From the NCBI GenBank assembly GCA_025451845.1, contig JANWJS010000034.1, forward strand, positions 1 through 46,773: 46,773 bases of DNA, in the 5' to 3' direction. A program made the position numbers and the translations under genes. Each line of letters starts with the position of its first letter. The stretch's first letter is position 1. Under the pieces are notes generated by a model. That model was not told where the DNA came from and ran no database searches. It saw nothing but the letters and a program-made list of their open reading frames with translations. Of the stretch, positions 25,975 through 34,770 are shown piece by piece. The stretch comes from Steroidobacteraceae bacterium. GTDB taxonomy: Bacteria > Pseudomonadota > Gammaproteobacteria > Steroidobacterales > Steroidobacteraceae.

Positions 25975-26792
25975 TCGCGTACCTGCACCGCCAGGCGATG
26001 CTCGCCGAGGTAGTCGAGCACCACTTCTCCGGGCTGGCGGCGGGCGAGGAGCCGCAGCAGCGGCAGGCTGCGCGCGGCGGGCATGGCGGCACGCAGCGCC
26101 TCGAGCTGCGGCTCCGGGAGGCGGTCGGGAGCAGCCGCGGCACTGCGCAGGCTGGCGGTGATCTTCGCGCGGACATTGGGCGCAGGCGCCGGTGTGAGGA
26201 CGAGTGCCACCGCAAAGGCGTCAGGGAGCGGCCGCTTGGCGTGCAAAGGTGCCGGGTACACCGTCTCGTAGGCGCTCAGCAATACGGGAATGTGGTCTAC
26301 GGTCACGAGAACGAGCGCTTCGAGCAGGCCCGCCGCGAAGCTTCCATCGTAGGCGCAAAGCGCGGTCGATGCCGCGGTGGCGCCAGTAGCGAGACTCCAG
26401 TAGCCCGCGGCGGCGTTGTGCACCGAGTTGTGGAAGCGTGTCGGTGAGACCTGCCGATCGGCGGAGGCCAGGCTCTCGCAGATCTCGTGGCAGATGAGGC
26501 CGTCGGCGCCCGAGGAGCTGAAAACCGCGGGCAGCCCCTGTGGGTCGATGGCTGCGGCGGCTACCGCCTGCTGCGCAGCGCCGACGGCGAGCTGCACAGT
26601 GGCGCCGGTTCTGCGGCGCTCGGCGGGAGGCAGTCCTTGCGGCGCGGGTATGTCCGTCGGGCGGGGCGCATAGGCCTCGTCGCCGGCGAGCGCACGGCAG
26701 CCGCTTTGCCAGTCCGGGAGACCCGGACCAATGAGCCCAATACCTTGGATATACGCCGTCAGCCTGGGCGCCTGCGCAGGCGCATGGCTCAT
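25965..26792 (-). CDS. Ketosynthase chain-length factor (ApeC-like)
   Basis: A 275-residue partial ketosynthase fold, matching the 'ketoacyl-synt_2' type rather than a full KS (about 400 residues). It keeps RFHNSVHNAAAGYWSLATG and ALCAYDGSFAAGLLEAL but lacks the TACSSS nucleophile context and the two catalytic His motifs, so it is not an active condensing enzyme. In aryl-polyene systems ApeC pairs with ApeO as a heterodimer, and polyene chain length depends on that pair. Its ATG overlaps the ketosynthase stop by 4 nt, consistent with a co-translated complex. Confidence 0.87.
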   Translation of the reverse strand: MSHAPAQAPRLTAYIQGIGLIGPGLPDWQSGCRALAGDEAYAPRPTDIPAPQGLPPAERRRTGATVQLAVGAAQQAVAAAAIDPQGLPAVFSSSGADGLICHEICESLASADRQVSPTRFHNSVHNAAAGYWSLATGATAASTALCAYDGSFAAGLLEALVLVTVDHIPVLLSAYETVYPAPLHAKRPLPDAFAVALVLTPAPAPNVRAKITASLRSAAAAPDRLPEPQLEALRAAMPAARSLPLLRLLARRQPGEVVLDYLGEHRLAVQVRECR

Positions 26793-27991
26793 TGCGCACG
26801 CCCCAATACCAACGCGCAGTTGGAGCCGCCGAAGCCGAAGGAGTTGCTGAGAACCCGCGCGATCGACCGCCGGCGGTTGGCGCAGAGGTACTCGAAGCCG
26901 AGGGCGTCCTCGACCTCGCGAGTATGCACGCTGCCGGGAAGGAAGCCATGCCGCAGCGCCAGTGCGCAGATCACGGCCTCGAGCGCCCCCGCCGCGCCGA
27001 GCGTGTGACCGGTCGCGCCCTTGGTGGAGCTCGCCTCCACGGCGCTGGCGAGATCGGCGAACACGGCCGCGACCGCCTTGCCTTCCGCGCGGTCGTTGCT
27101 CGGCGTGCCGGTGCCGTGCAGGTTTACGTAGTCGATGTCGTCACGGGCCAGGCCGGCGCTGTCGAGTGCCTGCAACATCGCCGCGCGGGCGCCCCGTCCC
27201 TCGGGGTGGGGCGATGACATGTGGTATGCGTCGCTCGATTCCCCGACACCGAAGAGCAGGATGGCGTCACTGTCGAGACTCGCCGGCGCGCGCTCGATGA
27301 TCGCGAACGCGGCCGCCTCGCCGATCGAAATGCCGTCGCGCGCGATGTCGAACGGCTTGCACGGGTGGCGGGAGACGAGCTGCAGCGAGTGGAAGCCGTA
27401 TAGCGTAGTCAGACAAAGTGAGTCGACTCCGCCGACGACGGCCGCATCGATGAGGCCTGCTGCGATCATCCTCTGCGCCGAGCCGAATACCTTCGCGCTC
27501 GAGGAGCAGGCGCAGGATACGACGGCCGACGGTCCTGTGAGCCCCAGCAACTCCTGCGCGAAGGCCGCGAGCGAATAGCTGTTATGTGTCCCGGCGTAAT
27601 CGAAGCTCGCGGGCAATGCGCCCGTCTCAGGCTTGCGGTGCCGGTAGGCGATCTCCGTCTCGAGTATCCCGGAAGTGCTGGTGCCGAGGAAGAGCCCGAC
27701 GCGTCTCGGTCCCCAGCGGCCGGCGCATTTCGCGACTTCTTCGATGAAGCCGTCCGCGGCCAGTCCGAGTTGCGCCAGCCGGTTGTTGCGGCAGTCGAAC
27801 CGCTGCATCGTGGCAGACAGCCGGACCTCATCGACTCCTGGCACTTCGCCGATATGCGTGTCCAGCGTCACCGTCTCGAAGGTGCAAGGAGCAAGTCCGC
27901 TGCGCTGCGCCCGCAGAGACTCGAGCGTCGCCGGCAGGCCGCGGCCGATGCAGCTCGTTGCAGTGAAATGGCTGAGAACGAGAGGGGTCAT
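26789..27991 (-). CDS. Beta-ketoacyl-ACP synthase (ApeO-like)
   Basis: A 400-residue complete condensing enzyme. The active-site Cys162 sits in VVSCACSSSAKV; the catalytic histidines are His292 (NLHGTGTPSND) and His329 (STKGATGHTLG). It carries out decarboxylative Claisen condensations extending the aryl-acyl chain with malonyl units. The ATG at 27991 starts MTPLVLSHFTATSCIGRG, like ApeO proteins; a TTG at 28009 would overlap the upstream gene. It is followed with a 4-nt overlap by the chain-length factor, the classic heterodimer arrangement. No second ApeR-type KS is present in the cluster. Confidence 0.93.
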   Translation of the reverse strand: MTPLVLSHFTATSCIGRGLPATLESLRAQRSGLAPCTFETVTLDTHIGEVPGVDEVRLSATMQRFDCRNNRLAQLGLAADGFIEEVAKCAGRWGPRRVGLFLGTSTSGILETEIAYRHRKPETGALPASFDYAGTHNSYSLAAFAQELLGLTGPSAVVSCACSSSAKVFGSAQRMIAAGLIDAAVVGGVDSLCLTTLYGFHSLQLVSRHPCKPFDIARDGISIGEAAAFAIIERAPASLDSDAILLFGVGESSDAYHMSSPHPEGRGARAAMLQALDSAGLARDDIDYVNLHGTGTPSNDRAEGKAVAAVFADLASAVEASSTKGATGHTLGAAGALEAVICALALRHGFLPGSVHTREVEDALGFEYLCANRRRSIARVLSNSFGFGGSNCALVLGRAQ

Positions 27992-28005
27992 GGCGCGCTG
28001 GGTAC

Positions 28006-28842
28006 TCAACTTGTCTGTCCCAGCGCGGCCCGCAACGTGACGGGGGTCAGCTGCGCACCCTCGAGGGCATCGAGGAGCCGCGGCAGCACCTCCAGAATCA
28101 CGGGGACGCCCTTGCCGGTCAGCGCCGCATGGCCATCATGCAGCAGCAGGATATCGCCGGCTCCGAGACCGCGGGTGAGCTTGCACAGCACGGCCTCGGT
28201 TCCGTTGCTTAGGGTATCGAAACCGCGCCGCGTCCAGCTGGCGAGGCGCAAGCCGAGCCGACTCAACGCCGGATCGAGGAAGGGGTTGCGCAGTCCCGCC
28301 GGAGCGCGGAAGAACAGGGGGCGCTGGCCCGTGGTGATGCCGATGGTGTCTTGCGCGCGCTCGATTTCCGCGACGAGACTGCGCGGACCGAGCAGCGAGA
28401 AGTAGTTCACGTGCCGCTGACTGTGATTCTCGACAGAGTGTCCCCGACGCACAATCTCGCGTGCGAGCTCCGCGCAACGCTGTACGCGCTCCCCGATGCA
28501 GAAGAAGGTCGCCTTGGCTTCCCGCTTGTCGAGGAGATCGAGCACGCGTGGAGTGATCCGCGGATCGGGCCCATCGTCGATGGTGATGGCGATCTGCCGC
28601 CTGCTCGCAGCGGCGTCGGGCAGCCGGGTCCAGTTGGGTCCGAGCAGCGCACTGCGCGGCGTGAGTCCCGCGGCCATCAGCAGGGCCTGGTCGGCGAGCA
28701 CGGCACCCAAGGCCCAGGGCCACGCGGATGGCCGCGCCAGCATGAGCGCCACCGCACCCGCATGCAGCCCGAGCGATGCGCGCACGAGCGGGGAGGGCCG
28801 CCAGCGGGCGGGAGCCGGGGAAGGGGGCATCGTCGAAGCCAT
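28006..28842 (-). CDS. NodB-type polysaccharide deacetylase family protein
   Basis: A 278-residue protein. Two N-terminal hydrophobic segments (about 22-58) suggest membrane anchoring. The NodB domain has motif 1 TIDDGPDP (Asp89/Asp90), motif 2 HSVENHSQRH (His140, His144), and motif 3 LFFRAPAG. These are the metal-binding and catalytic residues of CE4 deacetylases, which remove N- or O-acetyl groups from sugars. It sits between the exporter and the ketosynthase, so it may trim a sugar or acyl group on the polyene conjugate (inference). A 143-nt gap holding a dispersed repeat separates it from the exporter gene. Confidence 0.88.
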   Translation of the reverse strand: MASTMPPSPAPARWRPSPLVRASLGLHAGAVALMLARPSAWPWALGAVLADQALLMAAGLTPRSALLGPNWTRLPDAAASRRQIAITIDDGPDPRITPRVLDLLDKREAKATFFCIGERVQRCAELAREIVRRGHSVENHSQRHVNYFSLLGPRSLVAEIERAQDTIGITTGQRPLFFRAPAGLRNPFLDPALSRLGLRLASWTRRGFDTLSNGTEAVLCKLTRGLGAGDILLLHDGHAALTGKGVPVILEVLPRLLDALEGAQLTPVTLRAALGQTS

Positions 28843-28861
28843 CGGGGAATTCTAGTATGAA

Positions 28862-28967
28862 GCGCTGGATCCGGGCTCCTGCCCGGCCCAGCGCCGTTGC
28901 GCCCAAAAGCGCGGTTTGGGGCGCAACGTCCGCCACCTGCGGCGGCGGGGCACCTCCGTGTGCCTGG
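28862..28967 (+). repeat. Dispersed three-hairpin repeat element, copy 1
   Basis: Three consecutive hairpins fill the gap between the exporter and deacetylase genes. H1 (28862-28894) pairs GCGCTGG with CCAGCGC around an inner CCGGGC-TCCT-GCCCGG. H2 (28897-28926) pairs TTGCGCCC with GGGCGCAA and carries the core AAAAGCGCGGTTT. H3 (28949-28964) pairs GGCAC with GTGCC. H1 and H3 recur near-verbatim at 43.7-43.9 kb. The orientation is antisense to the pigment operon. REP/BIME-like by form; not matched to a known family. Confidence 0.75.
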
Positions 28968-28985
28968 CTACTCGTTCGTGCCGCT

Positions 28986-31508
28986 TCATGATTCGGGGGT
29001 GAACGCTTGGCGGCGCTCCGGCGGCGCTCCGGGCGGCTCCCGCGCCAGCAGCGCCGCGTAAATCAGCGCCAGAAAGGCTCCCGGCGCCACCGTCTCACCG
29101 AGATCGTGCAGCACCGGCACCGACGAGAGCGCCAGCATTCCGAAGGCGATCACGGTGGCGCCGTTCGCCACCAGCAATGAGGCGAGCGTGAGCTCGCTCG
29201 CCGCGCCCTCGCCTGGACCTGGACTCGTCACGCCCGGCGTCACACTGGAGAAGCGTCTGTCGAAGAAGAGCGCGTAATTCGAGCCGACGGCGACGATGAG
29301 CAGCATGCCGACTACGTGCAGCAGGGTCAGCGGGGTACCGAACAGTCTCAGACCGGCCGCCACGGTGAGAACGGCGAGTGCCAACGGCAGGACGACGCGC
29401 AGCACGCGTGCAGGCCGGCGAAGCGCGATGAGGAGGAGGACGACGATGGCGGCGAAGCCCGCGAGCGACAGCCGCACCGCGCCGGCGAGGTAGGTCGAGT
29501 ACAGGGCATCCACCTGGTCCTTGAGATCCAACACTGTCACAGCGTCGGGAGCCCCGAGGGAGAGGGCGCTGCGTACCCGCCCGATGTCGATGTCGAGCAG
29601 CCCGCGGGAGACCGGCGTTTCGAGCGGGACCAAAGCGCGCCACCCGTCGGCTTCTCTTATCAGCAACGTGTCCGCCAGCGCCGCGAAGGAGGTGCCATCG
29701 AGGGACGCGCGTGTCAGAGGCGGTGCAGTTCGCGCAACCTCCACGTCGTGGAGGAACGGCGCGAGCCGATTTTGCCGCAGCGCGAGGCCCGATAACGCGT
29801 GCGCGAGCCGTGCGCGAAGCAGATCGGGTGTTGGCAGACTTTCCTGCCGTTGGCGCTGTACTGCGAGACTCGGCAGGTATTGCGCCGGACTCTGAAATCC
29901 GGCGATGACGTTACGGTCGACCAGCCCCTCGAGCTCGGCACCGACACGCTCCGCACCCTCGAGCGCGGACTGTTCATCCGGCGCGGAAACTACCACCAGG
30001 TAGCGCACGTCAGGCGCGCCGAGATCGGTCCTAAGTTGCAGATCGAGACTTTGGGCCGCCGTCGGCACCGGGCTCAGAGCCGAGAGGTCGTGGCTCCAGA
30101 GCTGCCCGCGGTACAGGCCCAGGACGACCCCCGCGCAGACAGCGACCAGGCCGAGCGTGGCCCGTCCCGCCGAGGCTTTCTGCAGCACCTGCGCAGCCCT
30201 ACGGCCAATCGGTGTCAAGTCTCTGATCCTGAAGCCACGGGGCAGCAGCTCAGGCAAGACGAACCGCGTGACCAGCCCCGCCGCTAACACGCCCGTGAGC
30301 GAGTACAGTCCGAGCTGGGCCAGTCCTGGAAAGCTCGACGCCAGCAGCACCGCGAAGCCGCAGACGGATGCCAGCATGCCGAGGCGGATAGTGGGCCATA
30401 CGGAGCGCCGCCAGTCGGCGCCGGACGGGCTCTCTGCGCTTGATGTGCCGCCCCCACCGCCACTCGCCCGGGACTGAATGAACAGATAGATCGAGTAGTC
30501 GACCCCCTCACCGATCAGCGTCACGCCAAAGCCGAGCGTCACGCCCTGCACGACACCAAATCCTAACGCTACCGCCGCTATCCCCGCGATCGCCCCCGAG
30601 CCCACCGGTACCAGTCCGAGCAACAGTGCCGGCACGGACCGATAGACGAGGAGGAGCAGGGCGATGATGAGCACCGAGCTGACGATGGAAAGGCGCATCA
30701 CCTGTGATTTGATGTTCGACCGCGCCTGCACTGCAAAGACGCCAGGCCCCGACATGACCAGTGTTGCCCCGGTATGGCCGTGGGCGAGCGCAGAATGCCG
30801 GGTCGCGCCTCCCGCCGCCTGGCTCGCGAGCGCTGTCCGGAAGGCGGCGTGGATCGCCTCCACGGCATGCTGCTGTCCGTCGGTATCCGAGCCCGCGGCA
30901 CGGGTCCGTACCAACAGCAGGGCGCGCCCGCCATCGCGCGATACCCACACTCCGTCCTCCGTGCGCGGTGGCTGATTGCGGCTCAACTGATCGAGCAGCG
31001 TCATCATCTCGCCGGTCGGGTCGCTCGGCACCCACGATTTCGCCAGCATTCCCGCCGGCGAGGCGAGCAGATCGATCGTGCTCTCTATCGCGGACCGCAA
31101 CCCGTCGGCGCTGAACCGGCGCGGCGTCACCGTGCTGCTGAGCAGATACCGGTGCGCAAACAAGAACGCCTCGTCCCGCTGCGTCGCCGCCGCGTCCCCG
31201 TTCTCGATCGCAAGGAACTCTGAATCCGCCCGCAGCTGCCGCGCCAGCTCCTGGGAAAGCCGTGCGCGCCCCTTCTCATCGGCCCCTTCGATCCCGACGA
31301 TGATGAGCCTCGAAGCCACCCCTTGCTGCAACTGCTCCACCAGCAGCCGCTGCGCTGGCGTGGGCGCCTGCGGCAGAAACGCGGAGAGATCCGCCGCGTA
31401 GCGCGCGTGAGCGACGACCCAGAGCGCGATTGCCGCGAGGCCCGCCCAGACGAGAAGGGCCCCCGCGCGCCGTCCCCTGATGGCAGAACCAGACAGCCGA
31501 GGCTTCAC
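28986..31508 (-). CDS. MMPL-family (RND superfamily) exporter, ApeM/XanK-like
   Basis: An 840-residue inner-membrane protein with two symmetrical halves: a helix near residue 20, a large periplasmic domain (about 40-245), a block of helices (about 255-435), a second periplasmic domain and a second helix block. Helix-4-like sequence includes LGFGVTLIGEGVDYSIYLFI and, in the second half, LLIVAVGSNYALFF. MMPL exporters move lipids or hydrophobic conjugates across the envelope; aryl-polyene and xanthomonadin clusters routinely encode one to deliver pigment toward the outer membrane. GTG start, 4-nt overlap with the LolA-like gene. Confidence 0.92.
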   Translation of the reverse strand: MKPRLSGSAIRGRRAGALLVWAGLAAIALWVVAHARYAADLSAFLPQAPTPAQRLLVEQLQQGVASRLIIVGIEGADEKGRARLSQELARQLRADSEFLAIENGDAAATQRDEAFLFAHRYLLSSTVTPRRFSADGLRSAIESTIDLLASPAGMLAKSWVPSDPTGEMMTLLDQLSRNQPPRTEDGVWVSRDGGRALLLVRTRAAGSDTDGQQHAVEAIHAAFRTALASQAAGGATRHSALAHGHTGATLVMSGPGVFAVQARSNIKSQVMRLSIVSSVLIIALLLLVYRSVPALLLGLVPVGSGAIAGIAAVALGFGVVQGVTLGFGVTLIGEGVDYSIYLFIQSRASGGGGGTSSAESPSGADWRRSVWPTIRLGMLASVCGFAVLLASSFPGLAQLGLYSLTGVLAAGLVTRFVLPELLPRGFRIRDLTPIGRRAAQVLQKASAGRATLGLVAVCAGVVLGLYRGQLWSHDLSALSPVPTAAQSLDLQLRTDLGAPDVRYLVVVSAPDEQSALEGAERVGAELEGLVDRNVIAGFQSPAQYLPSLAVQRQRQESLPTPDLLRARLAHALSGLALRQNRLAPFLHDVEVARTAPPLTRASLDGTSFAALADTLLIREADGWRALVPLETPVSRGLLDIDIGRVRSALSLGAPDAVTVLDLKDQVDALYSTYLAGAVRLSLAGFAAIVVLLLIALRRPARVLRVVLPLALAVLTVAAGLRLFGTPLTLLHVVGMLLIVAVGSNYALFFDRRFSSVTPGVTSPGPGEGAASELTLASLLVANGATVIAFGMLALSSVPVLHDLGETVAPGAFLALIYAALLAREPPGAPPERRQAFTPES

Positions 31509-32152
31509 CGAGAGGCACCGGACGCATCGGCCGGCGGCCCCAATGTCATTAGCGACCGATCCCCATCCCTCTGCAGGATCGCGACCGATCGAATCTCATC
31601 CTGCGCCCCCGCGATCTGCACTTGCTCGACCTTGCGCGCAATTCCCTTGTCCAGCGGCACCAGCTGCAGCCGCCAATCCTCCATCGACCCTGTGAGCCCC
31701 ACCTTGAAGACCTGCTGCAGCGCTTCCTCATTGCCCGCCAGCGTGTCGCGGACCGCATCCACAAACGGCGCGACTTGCGGATAGGAGCTCAGTCGCATGT
31801 GATACGTGCGGTGCCCCCGCTGCACCGTCATCTGATCCCCCTCCAGAGTCAGCGACTCCGGCTTCGGCTCGAGCGTCCTCTTTTCCAAGTGATCCGGCGC
31901 GTCGTAAACCAACACCCCGGACGATTTCACCGGCCGATCGAGGATGGCGAAATAATCCTCTTCGACATACCTCACCGTCCCATGCTTGCGCTGCGCGAGT
32001 GACTTCATGAGCTGATCCAGGGTGAACCCCGGTTGCCCCGGTTGCGCGGCCAAGCCACTCACCGACGCAGAGAAAAGGAGCAACGCCAACAGCCCGGCGG
32101 CAAGCCGAGCGGCCCGGCGTGCGCCTCGAATGCAATATCCGATCACCCGCAT
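31505..32152 (-). CDS. LolA-related outer-membrane lipoprotein carrier-like protein
   Basis: A 215-residue exported protein. The signal peptide spans about residues 12-36 (RLAAGLLALLLFSASVSGLAAQ). The mature part begins FTLDQLMKSLAQRKHGTVRYVEEDYFAILDRPVKSSG, the LolA-like opening with a conserved beta-barrel strand pattern. In pigment clusters such a protein is thought to chaperone the lipidated product through the periplasm together with the MMPL pump. The ATG at 32152 is preferred because AGGG lies just upstream and it begins 7 nt after the acyltransferase stop; a longer frame lacks support. Confidence 0.9.
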   Translation of the reverse strand: MRVIGYCIRGARRAARLAAGLLALLLFSASVSGLAAQPGQPGFTLDQLMKSLAQRKHGTVRYVEEDYFAILDRPVKSSGVLVYDAPDHLEKRTLEPKPESLTLEGDQMTVQRGHRTYHMRLSSYPQVAPFVDAVRDTLAGNEEALQQVFKVGLTGSMEDWRLQLVPLDKGIARKVEQVQIAGAQDEIRSVAILQRDGDRSLMTLGPPADASGASR

Positions 32153-32159
32153 ATCACCC

Positions 32160-33086
32160 TCAGGCCGACCAGAAATCAAAGAAATTGAACCAGTTGTAGG
32201 GGTACTCACGGCAGTAATGCTCCAACCGCCGCGCATAGCGGACCACAGCCGCGCGAATCGCATCCTCCCGCTCGTCCCTGGCTACATCCGAGAAATCCGC
32301 AATCGGCTCGAACGTCACCCGATACCGATTCCCCCCGCAATAAACTCCGGCCATGAAAATGACCTGCCGCTGCAACAGCGCCGCCAGCCGCATGGGCCCG
32401 AGCGGAAAGCGCGCCGCCCCGCCCAGAAACTCCACGACCTCCGTGGGCTCTCCCCCAGGCGTCCGATCTCCCAACATCCCGACGAATACCCCCTCATCCA
32501 GCAATGCCCGGACCCTGAGCATCGCCTCCGCGTTCCCCAGCGCCACCGTCCCTCCCGCCAGCGCCGGATTGATCGCTGCGATCATCGCGTTGATCTTCCG
32601 CGCGTTCCCCTCGTAAGCCACCATCGCGACCCTGAGGTCCGGCTGCCGCCGGCCGAGCGCGCGCGTGACCTCGAAGCTGCCCAGATGCGCGCCCACGAGG
32701 AATGCGCCACCCCCCCCGCGCATCTGCTCCCGCATGAGCTCTTCCCCGGCGACCGCGATGTCGAAAAGCTCGAACCGGTCGTTGAGCAGATACACCCGGT
32801 CGTGGATAGTGCTGGCAAAGGCCATTACCTGCCGGAACCGGTCGCGCATCGTCGGCCGCCGCTGCAGGACCCGCCGCAAATACGTCTTGGAGGCCCGCCG
32901 TGCGCGGGGCGCGAAGAGGAAGAAGTAGGCGCCGATGGCATAAAGAGCCACACGCCCCGCGCGCCGCCCGACGGTCAGCGAGAACACGGTCATCAAGCGC
33001 AGCAGCCATATGCTGCCGCGCTCCGGCCGGGCTACCCACTCCGCCGGGCGTGAGCGGCCGCCGGTGACCCGGCGCGTCCTCGTCAT
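32160..33086 (-). CDS. LpxL/HtrB-like lipid acyltransferase
   Basis: A 308-residue lysophospholipid acyltransferase-fold protein of the LpxL/HtrB type. The catalytic H(X4)E motif is AHLGSFE (His134, Glu139), and downstream motifs GMLGDRTPGG and FLGGAARFPLGP are recognisable. Family members transfer acyl chains from ACP to lipid A or other glycolipids. In aryl-polyene clusters they are presumed to attach the polyene acyl chain to a membrane anchor. The ATG at 33086 overlaps the dehydratase stop (ATGA); the earlier in-frame stretch is the dehydratase gene read in another frame. Confidence 0.9.
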   Translation of the reverse strand: MTRTRRVTGGRSRPAEWVARPERGSIWLLRLMTVFSLTVGRRAGRVALYAIGAYFFLFAPRARRASKTYLRRVLQRRPTMRDRFRQVMAFASTIHDRVYLLNDRFELFDIAVAGEELMREQMRGGGGAFLVGAHLGSFEVTRALGRRQPDLRVAMVAYEGNARKINAMIAAINPALAGGTVALGNAEAMLRVRALLDEGVFVGMLGDRTPGGEPTEVVEFLGGAARFPLGPMRLAALLQRQVIFMAGVYCGGNRYRVTFEPIADFSDVARDEREDAIRAAVVRYARRLEHYCREYPYNWFNFFDFWSA

Positions 33087-33376
33087 TGCGGCGACAGCGC
33101 GCCGGTCGCAACCGCCCGTCCGGCGCTCAGGATCGTGAAACGGACCGTCCCGCTCGCCAGCCGCTCCTGCTGCAGCGTCAGCGCCTCGCCTGGCGCCACC
33201 GTCCGCAGAAACTTGACCGACCCCACGCGCCAACTGCGGGGCTCACCGCCCATCGCCAGCCCGATCGCGCGCAGGGTCTCATCGAGCAGCACCACCCCGG
33301 GAAGGATCGGCGCGCCCGGAAAGTGCCCGTCGAAAGCCGGATGATCCGCAGCGATCGGCAGCGCGGCCGCTGTCAT
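33083..33376 (-). CDS. FabZ-like hotdog dehydratase (ApeI-like)
   Basis: A 97-residue single-hotdog protein: ADHPAFDGHFPGAPILPGVV contains the HFPG....PG motif with the catalytic-type His of FabZ/FabA and ApeI dehydratases. It is shorter than FabZ (about 150 residues), as are aryl-polyene ApeI proteins. It is expected to act with the ApeP-like dehydratase on the ACP-bound intermediate. The ATG overlaps the ligase stop, and its own stop overlaps the acyltransferase start, both by 4 nt. Confidence 0.87.
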   Translation of the reverse strand: MTAAALPIAADHPAFDGHFPGAPILPGVVLLDETLRAIGLAMGGEPRSWRVGSVKFLRTVAPGEALTLQQERLASGTVRFTILSAGRAVATGALSPQ

Positions 33377-34767
33377 CGGTCGACCTGCCGACCCGACACT
33401 GCGGCCTCAGGTTTGGCGGCTGATGCTGCCGCCGCAGCGAGCGAACGCAACGCCTCGCGCGGCAGCTTGCCCGTGCTGTTGCGTGGCAGGCGCTCGACGA
33501 GAAGGAGCGGGCGCGGCAGGAAGACCGGATCGATCCGTTGCCGCAGCGCTTCGGTGAGAAGCGCGGCATCGAGTCCGGGCGCGACCACGGCGGCCGCGAC
33601 CCGCGCGAGCGCCGCCCGCGAGGCCTGCGCCTCCTCGGGAAAGAAGAACACGCCGTCCTCGACGCCCGCGATGGAGTTGAGCTGGTGTGTCAGGTAGGAA
33701 AGAGAGCTGCGCTTGCCCGCAATGTTGACGAGATCGGCGAGCCGCCCGCCCAGCAGGAAGCGCTCCGCGTCGATCGGCTCCAGCTCATCGCACATCGGCG
33801 TCGGCTGCTCGAGATGGCCGCCGCGCGCCCAAGCCCGCCCTTCCTCGAGGGTGAGGCATACGCCGGGCCACAACCTCCACTCCTGATCGCGCGCCGTCCG
33901 GCGGGTGGCGAGCTGGCCGCTTTCGGTGGAGCCGTAGATCTCGAGCAGCGGCGCCCGGAAACGGTGCTCGGCCTCTCGCGCCAGCTCGCGCGGCAGCGGC
34001 GCTGTCGCCGAGACGATCAGGTCGGCCGGCGGAAGCTGCGCTTGCGAGGCGAGGAGTGCGCGCAGGTGGATGGGTGTCGAGAGGAGCGTCCGTGGCCGCG
34101 GCAGCGCATCGAGCGCGCTGCATACATCGGCCGGATAGAAGGGCCGCTCCGCGCAGAGCGCGCCCCCGCTTTGGAGCGCGAGCAGAACGCTCGACTCGAA
34201 ACCATACATGTGCTGCGGAGGCACTGTGGCGAGCACCGCGTGGGAACGGCCGTCCGCGAACCCGAGCCGCGCCGCGCCGTCCCGTACGCACCGGACCAGC
34301 TTGCCCCAGGTCTTGGGGTAGGGCACAGGCACCCCGGTTGAGCCGGAGGTAAAGACGTAGGCCGCCACTTGCTCGGAGTCGACCTCGGGCACGCGCCAGG
34401 GAACGCCGGCGGCGGATGCGGGCACCGCCGGTTGCGCCGACACGCGCACCTGGGGGAGTGCGACGTCGCAGCCGTCCTCATCGCTCAGGCAGAAGACATC
34501 CGGAGCGAACACGGTGAGCTGCCGGATCACCTCCGGCGTGCGCGTCGGGGGCAGCAGGCAGACCTTGCGCGCCAATAGGCAGGCTGCCAGAGCCACCGCG
34601 AACCGGTATCGATCCGCGCACACATTGATGACGTGCCTGCCGGTGGGCAGCCGCGCCGCCAGGGCGGCGGCATCCGCGAGAAATTCCGCAGCGCGAAGTG
34701 GCGCGCCCGCGCGGTATGCGATTACCGCATCAGCCGTCGCGTGCGAAATCAGCGGGTAGGTGGCCAG
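33373..34767 (-). CDS. Adenylate-forming aryl-ACP ligase (ApeH/XanA2-like)
   Basis: An AMP-binding enzyme expected to activate (3- or 4-)hydroxybenzoate and load it on the neighbouring ACP. Motifs are YVFTSGSTGVPVPYP (P-loop, residues 140-145 for TSGSTG), LLEIYGSTESGQ (about 277-284) and RNSTGKLPREAL with the catalytic Lys near the C-terminus. Numbering assumes a CTG start at 34767, two codons after the ACP stop. The next start downstream, GTG 34623, would lose about 48 conserved residues including ISHATADAVIAYR and GRHVIN. The two genes lie in one frame separated by a single TGA. No ATG, GTG or TTG fits, so translation probably begins at CTG (inferred). Confidence 0.85.
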   Translation of the reverse strand: MATYPLISHATADAVIAYRAGAPLRAAEFLADAAALAARLPTGRHVINVCADRYRFAVALAACLLARKVCLLPPTRTPEVIRQLTVFAPDVFCLSDEDGCDVALPQVRVSAQPAVPASAAGVPWRVPEVDSEQVAAYVFTSGSTGVPVPYPKTWGKLVRCVRDGAARLGFADGRSHAVLATVPPQHMYGFESSVLLALQSGGALCAERPFYPADVCSALDALPRPRTLLSTPIHLRALLASQAQLPPADLIVSATAPLPRELAREAEHRFRAPLLEIYGSTESGQLATRRTARDQEWRLWPGVCLTLEEGRAWARGGHLEQPTPMCDELEPIDAERFLLGGRLADLVNIAGKRSSLSYLTHQLNSIAGVEDGVFFFPEEAQASRAALARVAAAVVAPGLDAALLTEALRQRIDPVFLPRPLLLVERLPRNSTGKLPREALRSLAAAAASAAKPEAAVSGRQVDR

Positions 34768-34770
34768 GTT

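Noticed and set aside
28986..31508. MMPL pump as a resistance exporter
   Set aside because: Position within the polyene operon and the LolA-like partner favour pigment transport; drug resistance is not supported.
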